DNA of 64,000 nucleotides from Zanthoxylum bungeanum (Eukaryota > Streptophyta > Magnoliopsida > Sapindales > Rutaceae). The notes below the pieces were generated by a model that had not been told where the DNA came from, did no database searches, and saw only the letters and a list, made by a program, of their open reading frames with translations. How positions within the stretch are numbered: the stretch's first letter is position 1; each line of letters begins with the position of its first letter. This document shows positions 56,291-64,000 of this stretch, piece by piece. Position numbers and translations under genes: made by a program. The DNA lies in the NCBI GenBank assembly GCA_019454045.1, contig SKCR01025340.1:372001-436000 (forward strand). Reading direction: 5' to 3'.

Positions 56291-57306
56291 ATGACACTCT
56301 GGGAAAAAGACCCACAGTTCAGGGAAGAAGAACCTTATCTCAACTTAAATCGGGAACAAGACCCACAGTTCAGGGAAAAAGACCCTTATCTCAACACAAA
56401 TCGGGAACAAGACCCACAGTTCAGGGAAGAAGACCCTTGTCTCAACTCAAATCGGGAACAAGACCCACAGTTCAGGGAAAAAGACCCTTATCTCAACTCA
56501 AATCGGGAACAAGACCCACAGTTCAGGGAAGAAGACCCTTATCTCAACTCAAATTAGGAATAAGACCCACAGTTCAGGGAAGAAGACCCTTGTCTCAACT
56601 CAAATCGGGAACAAGACCTACAGTTCAGGGAACAAGACCCTCTTCTCAACTCAAATCGGGAACAAGACCCACAGTTCAGGGAAGAAGACCCTTATCTCAA
56701 CTCAAATCGGGAACAAGACCCACAGTTCAGGGAACAAGACCCTTGTCTCAACTCAAATCGGGAACAAGACCCACAGTTCAGGGAAAAAGACCCTTATCTC
56801 AACTCAAATCGGGAACAAGACCCACAGCTCAGGGAAAAAGACCATTATCTGAACTCAAATCGGGAACAAGACCCACAGTTCAGGGAAGAAGACCCTTACC
56901 TCAACTCAAATCGAGAACAAGACCCACAGTTCAGGGAAAAAGACCATTACCTCAACTCAAATCGGTAACAAGACCCACAGTTCAGGGAAGAAGACCCTTA
57001 CCTCAACTCAAATCGGGAACAAGACCCACAGTTCAGGGAAAAAGACCATTACCTCAACTCAAATCGGTAACAAGACCCACAGTTCAGGGAAGAAGACTCT
57101 TGTCTCAACTCAAATCGGGAACAAGACCCACAGTTCAGGGAAAAAGACCCTTATCTCAACTCAAATCGGGAACAAGACCCACAGTTCAGGGAAGAAGACC
57201 CTTACCTCAACTCAAATCGGGAACAAGACCCACAGTTCAGGGAAGAAGACCCTTACCTCAACTCAAATCGGGAACAAGACCCACAACACCACTCAACTCA
57301 AATTAG
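56089..57306 (+). CDS. Long repetitive open frame across the gypsy 2 minisatellites, doubtful as a gene
   Basis: The frame is open from about 55696 to the TAG at 57304; its first ATG is at 56089, giving about 405 codons. The C-terminal two thirds is nineteen near-identical 17-residue repeats (consensus GTRPTVQGRRPLSQLKS), basic and rich in Arg, Pro, Gln and Ser. The variable position after QG alternates Arg and Lys. It has no known domain, signal peptide or membrane segment. The unit length (51 bp) keeps the frame and no unit contains a stop. It could equally be a non-coding array that happens to be open; substitution patterns would be needed to tell. Confidence 0.3.
   Translation: MSPRGEAHVSISLRRGPHQSGGEANTVIRINFAGCGTPGMETHQYQFCRVRYSGGEAHIIIRINFTEYDTLGKRPTVQGRRTLSQLKSGTRPTVQGKRPLSQHKSGTRPTVQGRRPLSQLKSGTRPTVQGKRPLSQLKSGTRPTVQGRRPLSQLKLGIRPTVQGRRPLSQLKSGTRPTVQGTRPSSQLKSGTRPTVQGRRPLSQLKSGTRPTVQGTRPLSQLKSGTRPTVQGKRPLSQLKSGTRPTAQGKRPLSELKSGTRPTVQGRRPLPQLKSRTRPTVQGKRPLPQLKSVTRPTVQGRRPLPQLKSGTRPTVQGKRPLPQLKSVTRPTVQGRRLLSQLKSGTRPTVQGKRPLSQLKSGTRPTVQGRRPLPQLKSGTRPTVQGRRPLPQLKSGTRPTTPLNSN
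56296..57300. repeat. 51-bp minisatellite, gypsy 2 interior
   Basis: About 19 units of 51 bp, each with AAGACCCACAGTTCAGGGA and CTCAACTCAAATCGGGAAC. Units alternate in part between GGGAAGAAGACCC and GGGAAAAAGACC, hinting at a 102-bp higher-order unit in places (for example 56880-57080). Units are highly similar, suggesting recent expansion or homogenisation. Shorter degenerate units continue to about 57390. Confidence 0.95.
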
Positions 57307-57534
57307 GAACAAGACCCACAGCACCACTTAACTCAGATTGGGACCAAAACCCACAATACAACTCAATGCAACTTGGGAACAAGACCCACTCGGCGGTTCG
57401 AGAATGAACCACCTCTCATCCACTCATTTCGAAGTTACATGGCAAGTTAAGTGGCAGCTAGCGAGCCAGGTAAGTAAAAATGCATTGCATAGACTTTGAT
57501 AGGATTGTCACTGTCACACACTGCACAAGTCTCA

Positions 57535-57550
57535 TCAAAGTGGGGGCGAC
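57535..57550 (+). other. Gypsy 2 polypurine tract
   Basis: AAAGTGGGGGCGAC immediately before the 3' LTR at 57551, the same as in gypsy 1 (37690-37705). Confidence 0.85.
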
Positions 57551-59439
57551 TGTAGGCATTGCATTTTTGCATGTGAAACCCGATGATGAGTCTCATTTGG
57601 AAGCACTATCTTTTAAGTCGCGGAAGCCGCGGGAAACGGACATCGGAAGGGAAGAGTCAAGAATTGACGTTTTGTTGGATTTAGTTCACGTGTTTAGCTT
57701 CGGGTTCGCTTGTTGGACCTCCGTTTTAAAAAATTATGCTCGACCCAAAAAACCCGCAAACCTTTTAATCTTGGCCCAAACCCACTCATTTAGCCAACAC
57801 AACACCTAACCCACCATCACCAAGCTCACACCCACCATCACCAAGCCCACGCCCACCATCTAGGCCCACACGCCCATATCACCCTAAAATACCTCCAAAT
57901 TAAATCAAATATTAAATTAAATATTAATTAAATAATGTAATTGAATTAAATAAAATAATTAAACCATTTACCAAATTAAATAAGATATAAAATATAATTA
58001 TACCAAATTAAAATATTGTAACTTCCTAACTTAAAATATTATATACTAAATTAAAGAAATATTATGCCTAATTAAAATCAATCATAACCAATTAAGAATA
58101 TTGAATTCCTAATCTAACAAATTAAATGCCTAATTAACACCAATCAAATATTCAACCTTCCTAATTCACCAAAATTTGTCCCCCCAATCAATCAAATCAT
58201 TTCCTTGTTTGACACCAAATCCATGCAAACCCTACCCTCTCACTATAAAAATAGCACAAATATAAACCTAAGACTCTCTCTCTCTCACACAGCAAAAATA
58301 CAAAGGAAAAATCCATCCTCCTCTCCTCTCACTAAGCTCTAACAAACATGGCAGTGACCAAAGAAATAAACCCTCCTATTGCCGCATCATCCAAGCCCTT
58401 ATCAAACAACACAATAACCCTTCACGTATCAAAAATCATGTCCACGCCTAACCCTCTGCACAGCCTCCACGCATACTGACCTTCACGGATAAGCCTGCCC
58501 CATTTGCCTCAAGCCACATGCCAACCTCTTTGACCTCACACCTAGCCTGCCTTCTCCGCGCAATTCAAACACAAAAAAACTGCCCCCTTTGCCTTAAGCC
58601 ACCTGCCTCCTCATCCTAATAGCCGCCTGCCCTCATGCCTTGACTCCCTGCAAGAAACAAATGACAACTCATAAACCACAAGCCTCACTGCCACGTTAAC
58701 CTCTCACAGCATTATTGCCGCATTAGCACTCACGTAAGCCACCTCCTTTCACGCCATAGCCATTCACGTAAGCAACGCATCAACACGTCATAAACCCCCA
58801 CTGACCGATCGAAATAGAAGCACCTAAACTTCACCTTTAAAGCCCTAAAACTGCACAAAACAGTAGCCAAAAACTGCCCAAAATAGTAACAAAAACTGCC
58901 CCTGGAACCCTACCAAAACTGCAGTCCAAATCCCTCCAAAAACCCTCAAAACAGTACCAAAATCGAGCCAAAACAGTAGCCTCAACACACCTGAAACAGT
59001 GACCAGAAAGTACAGAGAAAATAGCAGCAAAACGGAAGGAAAACAGCGACCAAAACAGCAAAACAGCGAGCTAAGACATTAATCCAGTGAACCGAAAGAG
59101 TTGCGGAGCGATAGCCCTTCCGATCTAAAAGGTTAGACCTGATGGTACTTTTCCTATTATTTCCATCTATCTTTTTAATTGTTTTATTCATTTTTATCGC
59201 ATGAGAGTCATTTATTGGTGCATGATTATGGAATGATGTATGTTGTGGCCCTTGAATAAAATGAAAAGTGTGTCGCCTCTTTTGGTATATAGGATAGAAA
59301 CCCGGACATAAATTTCATAGCCGATTTCGAATGGACGGTAGTATGATCTGTACTCGGGATACAACTCCATGTACCACTTGAGTAAACGGTGCATATTTCG
59401 TTTTATGTTGTTTTGATTTGTTTATTATTTACTACTTGA

Positions 59440-60090
59440 TTTCCGCATGTTTTGTTTATGTAATGATGTGATCTAGTGCATGGGCTTAGTAAGTTGGATT
59501 AAAGGTCCCCTATTCTGAGGGGTTAAAATCCTTTACCACGATACTTTGCCGCGCCGGTTGATGTATATTCGGTTGAATGTAAGATGTGTTCAATCGGGTA
59601 TACGAAGTCTGATATTATTTATGTTATTTTTTATATGCATGATGTGATCGAGCGCATGGGCTTAGTAAGTTGGATTAAAGGTCCCCTATTTTGAGGGGTT
59701 AAAATCCTTTACCATGATGTTTTGCCGCGCCGGTTGACGTATATTCGGTTGAATGTAAGATGTGTTCAATCGAGTATACGAAGTCTGATATTATTTATGT
59801 TATTTTTTATATGCATGATGTGATCGAGTGCATGGGCTTAGTAAGTTGAATTAAAGGTCCCCTATTTTGAGGGGTTAAAACCCTTTACACGATGCTTCGC
59901 CGCGCCGATTGATGTATATTTGGTTGAATGTAAGATGTGTTCAATCGGGTATACGAAGTCCGATATCAATGTCTTTACTTTTTATATATGTATTGGGTTG
60001 ATTGCGCATGGGCTTAGTAAGTGCGATTAAAGGTCCTCTATTTTGAGAGGTTAAAATCCTTTACCACGATGCTTTGCCGCGCTTTAGCCC
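59440..60090. repeat. Tandem array of about 176 bp, gypsy 2 3' LTR
   Basis: Hairpin cores at 59506, 59682, 59858 and 60034, a regular 176-bp period. This is the same four units as in the 5' LTR, with the fourth again most diverged. Confidence 0.9.
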
Positions 60091-60176
60091 GTTATTATTT
60101 TTTAGATGTCATCTATTCATCCATTCATGTATGTGTCATGTTGTTTACTGCATTTTAGAGGTCGTTGTTGTAACCT

Positions 60177-60287
60177 CGTTCGAACGCATTTCAGAATGCC
60201 ACACGAACGCATGTTTTCTGTCTGGTCCCGTTCGAACGCGTTATCAAACGCTATACGAACATGAACCTTCTGTTTACCGTTCGAACG
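60177..60287. promoter_or_regulatory. Three CGTTCGAACG palindromes
   Basis: The perfect 10-bp palindrome CGTTCGAACG occurs at 60177-60186, 60229-60238 and 60278-60287, about 50 bases apart, each followed by C-A/G-T. Partial copies (ACGAACGC) lie between. In the 5' LTR (53585-53740) some copies are mutated. Confidence 0.5.
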
Positions 60288-60920
60288 CATATACGAACGC
60301 CGCATGAACGTCCACGGTAAACAGGTCCTCATACATCACATCACGACATGTCTATCTTAGCATATAGTTATCTCTTTTTACCTTAGGCATTTGTATTACC
60401 TCTTTAGTTATCTATTTCTATTATGCGCTTAAGTTTCTTTCCCTAATATGCATGCTTGTATGAATGCTATATGTTTGCGCTTCTGTGCTTACCAATGTGA
60501 GAATGTATGTCTTTCGTATGTCAATATATCTTTATGCATGAATTCGGACATAGATTATATACAAATAGGTTGTATGCAAACATGAAAAATGTGTTATATG
60601 TAAACTTAGGTATGAGCTTTGTACCTATGCATGCGAACTTATGAGTAAATTATCCTTGGAAATATGTTGCTTAGGCTTGGTAAGATTATTGCACAAATCA
60701 TTTTATTACAAGTGGCATAAGTAAGGGACCATTCTGAACCCAACGGTTTGAGGTCTTCCCTTGTGAGGGGTGAGTGCGGCCTTAAATCTTTATCCCGGTT
60801 CACACCGGGTGGCGACTCCATTATTCTCCGGTTTAGTCCCCTGTGGGCTACTCCGTACTCCCAACCGAGCCGCGAGCTCGGAACAACATGCGTTGCCCAG
60901 TTCCTGTGTCCCACACCAAC

Positions 60921-61080
60921 ACAATTGAATCAAAAAATCAATCATTTTCCATGCTACTAAGTCACGGCAATATGGGATTTTTGTCCAATTCCAAATTCAA
61001 TCCAATTAAATCTCAAATCAACATTTCCCAAGTCTTTCAAACTCATCCAATGATTCAAAAAAAAAATACCATGACATTGG
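60921..61080 (-). mobile_element. Copia C leader, second piece
   Basis: Resumes the minus-strand leader (compare A2 27500-27695) after gypsy 2 and its target duplication (60916-60920). It is cut at about 61080, before the primer site. Confidence 0.75.
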
Positions 61081-61529
61081 GCACCTACCCTGATTCGGAC
61101 TTCCATAGACACATAGTCATACTACCAATGGAATTCTGAGGGGTCTATCCAGAGAGAAGTTGTTTCCGTACCATCGGTAAACACAACCTCCTATTACACT
61201 TGCATGAGTATCATATACCCAAATATATGAGAACTATGATGTTATGCTCTCACAACGCGCACAAGTGTAATACTAGCTTATTCCGCATTATCGATGTCCA
61301 ATCTCGATAATACTACGACTAGGGATATTTAATGATTAAACCTTCGTGGATTGATACTTTCTCATATCATCTCAATCCGGAACTAATCATAAGGACCTTT
61401 TATCATTTATATAGCTTGGTAATCTAATTACAAATGATAAAAGAGCAATTTCCTTTGTCACATAGTTAATTTGTACAACAACACCATGATCTGTACAAAT
61501 AGTGATGTTATGGTCATAATTGTCCAACA
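61081..61529 (-). mobile_element. Copia C 5' LTR, terminal 450 bp only
   Basis: Matches A2 29466-29916, with the dyad at 61287-61311 and the LTR terminus CATAATTGTCCAACA ending at 61529. The primer site and about 1.6 kb of the LTR are deleted between this piece and the leader. Confidence 0.85.
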
Positions 61530-61635
61530 TTAGTCTTCCGCGGGCTAATCCGTACTCTCTACGGGCTGTGAACCCAACAGTGTCATGGTCACCGAACATC
61601 ATAGACATAGCGGTAAACCCCGCTTCGCTCGTATA
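61530..61635 (+). mobile_element. Gypsy 1 3' LTR, last 106 bp
   Basis: TTAGTCTTCCGCGGGCTAAT to GCTTCGCTCGTATA matches the end of the gypsy 1 5' LTR (9477-9581). The terminal CA has become TA. It is followed by the second aatat (61636-61640), closing gypsy 1. Confidence 0.85.
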
Positions 61636-61640
61636 AATAT

Positions 61641-62380
61641 TCTGCTACTATTTAAATTGTTATCTTGTATATGGTTGCCGCAAATCCATTGATGATTTTT
61701 TTATTCTAATAAACTAAAAGGAGCCGAGAACTACTTTGAGTGGGAAATGAACATACTAATTTCTTGGAGTTCTAAAAGTTAAGTTATGTAAATATCAATC
61801 CATTGCTTGTTGAAATCGATCATGACTCCACTCCTAAAGAGCGAGAAGTTCTTGAAAAATGGAAGGATGATAACTTTAGGGTGAAATCCTACATTTTAGG
61901 ATCGATGATTCTAGATTCACTGAGACAGTACATAGAGGTACCAGATGCTTGTAGAATTATGTGAACACTCAAAGAGTTGTTAGAGGCAAATAAAAAATTT
62001 CCATTTATCAAAGGTCTAAGGAATTGTTCTGTGTTACACTCAAGAATGGATGAGATGTCAACATTCATGTTTTGAACATGATCGACTAGTTCCGATATTT
62101 AGAACGACGGGGCATTGTGATTGATGAACGACTATGCCGTAATTTGATTCTTTCTTATGTTGTCTTTGTGTTAAACTTTCACATGCATTCTATGCAAGCC
62201 AACTATGAAGAACTTCATAACATGTTACGCACGGCCAAACATAATTTGAGGAAAGGCAACCCCACTTTATACCTCTATGATGAAGTTGGCACTTTAAAGA
62301 CTTTTGAGAAGTCAAAGAAAATCAAAACAGAGAAGAAGAATATATAAAAGAAAAACTCCAATAAACGCAAAGGTGCAAGA
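61641..62380 (+). pseudogene. Copia D gag, N-terminal and capsid part
   Basis: Gag of the element that gypsy 1 entered. Around 61720-61790 the text is equivalent to ENYFEWEMNILI. It continues with TPKEREVLEKWKDDNFRVKS, YILGSMILDSLRQ and TLKELLEANKKF (to about 62000). A further frame (62117-62347) gives IDERLCRNLILSYVVF, ANYEELHNMLRTAKHNLRKG and a basic tail. This is UBN2-type copia gag, more diverged from copia A than copia B is. Multiple stops and shifts. Confidence 0.8.
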
Positions 62381-63020
62381 CCACAAGTAGCTCGTGATGA
62401 ATGTCTACATTGCAAGAAGTCTGGACACTAGAAGAATGATTGTCCAGAGCTGAAAGGAAAAGCAGGACCCTCTGGTACGCTTTTTATTTTTCCTATTATT
62501 GACATCTCATTAGCCTTAGATGCAAATAGTAGATGGGTGTTAGACACCGGTATTCCTACTCATATTTGCAACTTCATGCAGGTCCTTAGGGTTAAAAGAA
62601 AGTTAAACAAATGGGAGATCCAGCTTAGAGTTGGAAATGGCGAGACATTAGATGTCCAGGCCATAAGAACAATTGTTCTATATATTTCTAATAGATGTAA
62701 ATTAGATTTACATGACTGTTATTATGTACCATAATATATCATACAAATAATATCACTATCGATATTAGATAAAAATGGTATAAAATAAATATTAAGGATG
62801 AAACTTTATGTTTATATAATTAATACAACTATTTGATATATGAATGTCCTTTATCTAACGGTCACTATGTTTTGGAAACAGATAGAGATGTCTTTAATGT
62901 AGAGGAAAATACAAGTAGGAAATCTGAATTAAATAATACTGAATTATGGCATATGAGATTGGGCCACATAGGTGTTAGATGTCTATCTAATTACTAAATG
63001 ATGGTTTGATTGAAAATCTT
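62381..63020 (+). pseudogene. Copia D zinc knuckle, protease and pre-integrase region
   Basis: Zinc knuckle CLHCKKSGH at 62401 continues, after an in-frame TAG, as KNDCPELKGKAG. Protease: WVLDTGIPTHICNFMQ (62535; D-T-G intact) to DLHDCYYVP (62732). The GAG-pre-integrase segment follows with ELWHMRLGHIGVRCLSN (about 62940-62990), then a frameshift. Confidence 0.85.
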
Positions 63021-63878
63021 ACCTTAGATCATTATCTGATTTGTGAGTCATGTATCCAATGAAGATGACAAAGGCCATATTTCTTGGTGTTGGACACCGT
63101 GCTGGAGATTTATTTGAGCTAATACACAACGATGTGTATAGTCCATTCAATCATGTCGCTTATGATTGTTTCAAAATACTTTGTGACTTTCACGGATGAT
63201 AAGTCTAGATATGGATATATCTATTTGATGAGACATAAATCGGAAACATTTGACAAGTTCAAAATAATCTGAAACGAATTAAAAAAACAAACCAATAATT
63301 CATTAAATGCCTTAGACCAGATCGAGGTGGTGAATACATGAGTGAATAATTCAGAAGTTATTTAAGGAAGAATGGAATTCTTGCCCAATATAGCCCACCA
63401 GGAACAACTTAACACAATGATGTGTCTGAACGTAGAAATCGTACTTTATTGGATATGGTGCGATACATGATGTGCTATACAGATTTTCCTTATTACCTTT
63501 GGGGTTACGCTTTACTTACTGATGCCCTTATACTTAATAGGATTCCATCGAAAACTGTTTCTATGACCCCCTATCAGATATGGTTCGATAGAAATCCAAG
63601 TCTTAGATATTTAAAGATTTGGGATTGTCCTGGATACGATAGAGTTACACAGCGGGATTAACTAGCACCCAGATGGTATAAATGTAGGTTCATTGCATAT
63701 CCTGATAATTCCATGGGATATCAATTCTACGATTTGGAGCAACGAAATGGATTTTTTTTTCATTTTGCCACTTTTCTTGAAAAGGAATTTTTGAGAGAAA
63801 GTGGGAATTGTAGAAAGATTGAACTTGATGAGTTTGATCCCAACAGTAAGGAACCTGAGATGGAACCAGAGATCCAAC
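63021..63878 (+). pseudogene. Copia D integrase, interrupted by a copia LTR
   Basis: Integrase core remnants: FVTFTDDKSRYGYIYLMRHK (about 63185-63240), then a frame at 63422-63661 with SERRNRTLLDMVRYMMCYTD (catalytic Glu), YYLWGYALLTDALILNRIPS, and YLKIWDCPGY. A last piece (63713-63878) reads FYDLEQRNGFFFHFATFLEK. It is cut at 63878 by another copia insertion, so RT and RNase H would lie beyond the window. Confidence 0.85.
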
Positions 63879-64000
63879 TGTTGGACAATTATGACCCATA
63901 GAATCACTATTTGTACAGAACATGGTGTTGTTGTACAAATTAACTATGTGACAAAGGAAAGTGCTCTTTTATCATTTGTAATTGGATTACTCGGATATAT
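63879..64000 (+). mobile_element. Start of a further copia A-family LTR (copia E)
   Basis: TGTTGGACAATTATGACCC at 63879 is the exact LTR start of copia A, and the next 100 bases follow 16170-16270. It inserted into the copia D integrase; the probable left target duplication is ccaac (63874-63878). The rest is outside the window. Confidence 0.88.

Larger units (their letters stand above)
50969..60915 (+). mobile_element. Gypsy 2: complete non-autonomous LTR retrotransposon with giant LTRs
   Basis: A structurally complete 9,947-bp element: two LTRs of 3,363 and 3,365 bp, primer site, leader, two minisatellites, polypurine tract and a 5-bp target duplication. It has no trace of gag, protease, RT, RNase H or integrase. 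Leader, primer site, polypurine block and LTR ends match gypsy 1, so its mobility probably depended on proteins of a gypsy 1-like partner. In form it is a LARD-like element. The two LTRs look closely alike by eye, so insertion may be younger than that of its hosts. Confidence 0.93.
57551..60915 (+). mobile_element. Gypsy 2 3' LTR
   Basis: A 3,365-bp copy of 50969-54331, starting TGTAGGCATTGC and ending TGTGTCCCACA. It differs by scattered substitutions and small indels, including an extra AAACTGCCCAAAATAGTA segment near 58870. Confidence 0.95.
7679..61635 (+). mobile_element. Gypsy 1: Ty3/gypsy retrotransposon (Tat-like), outer span including nested insertions
   Basis: The element starts with the LTR at 7679 and ends with the tail of the matching LTR at 61635, flanked by aatat. 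Its own sequence is 7679-16150, 35270-38743 and 61530-61635; everything else is nested. Order is LTR, primer-like site, structured leader, gag, protease, reverse transcriptase, RNase H, second (archaeal-type) RNase H, integrase, antisense frame, minisatellite, polypurine tract, LTR. This domain order with a second RNase H is the signature of the plant Tat/Ogre group. Many stops and frameshifts show it is inactive. Confidence 0.85.

Noticed and set aside
55555..57300. CRISPR-like direct repeats
   Set aside because: Units are contiguous with no unique spacers, and the setting is a plant retrotransposon.

Overview
The window is plant nuclear DNA, almost certainly from an angiosperm. It is AT-rich, contains a CACTA-type DNA transposon end, and is otherwise filled with Ty1/copia and Ty3/gypsy LTR retrotransposons carrying tRNA-type primer sites. 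The Ty3/gypsy pol has the double RNase H of plant Tat-type elements. I found no convincing cellular protein gene, rRNA or tRNA, and every recognisable coding region is a decayed gag-pol piece. The species cannot be told from the sequence.

Most of the window is a stack of insertions that target-site duplications (TSDs) allow to be ordered. Positions 1-233 are the internal start of a minus-strand element whose LTR is 234-1542. From 1543 to 4467 lie a stray archaeal-type RNase H fragment, a possible inverted-repeat element and a CACTA terminus. A Ty1/copia element called here copia D supplies an LTR (4468-6999), a primer site and a leader, and its gag-pol resumes at 61641. Between those halves sits gypsy 1, a Tat-like Ty3/gypsy element spanning 7679-61635 with TSD aatat.

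Gypsy 1 has itself been invaded twice. Copia A (16151-35264, TSD gtgga) split the integrase gene in the codon of a catalytic glutamate, and a minus-strand relative, A2 (20653-29916, TSD ctaac), later split copia A's gag. The 3' LTR of gypsy 1 is interrupted at 38743 by a compound block: copia B (+), an LTR fragment of another family (+), a gypsy LTR fragment (-), and copia C (-). The last 106 bases of that 3' LTR return at 61530. Copia C is in turn split by gypsy 2 (50969-60915, TSD ccaac).

Gypsy 2 is the most unusual element. Its LTRs are about 3.36 kb, longer than its 3.2 kb interior. It has no gag or pol, and keeps a primer site, leader and polypurine tract matching gypsy 1. The rest of its interior is two minisatellites, with 28-bp and 51-bp units. 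Gypsy 1 is therefore a plausible autonomous relative of a non-autonomous element lodged in the same stack.

The best candidate for something undescribed is an RNA structure in the leaders of both gypsy elements: two hairpins per leader, each with the same 18-nt loop, on stems whose sequence differs but whose pairing is largely kept, often by G-U pairs. A second is an antisense open frame after the gypsy 1 integrase that resembles plant-mobile-domain-like proteins. All family assignments come from reading motifs by eye; no database search was possible.
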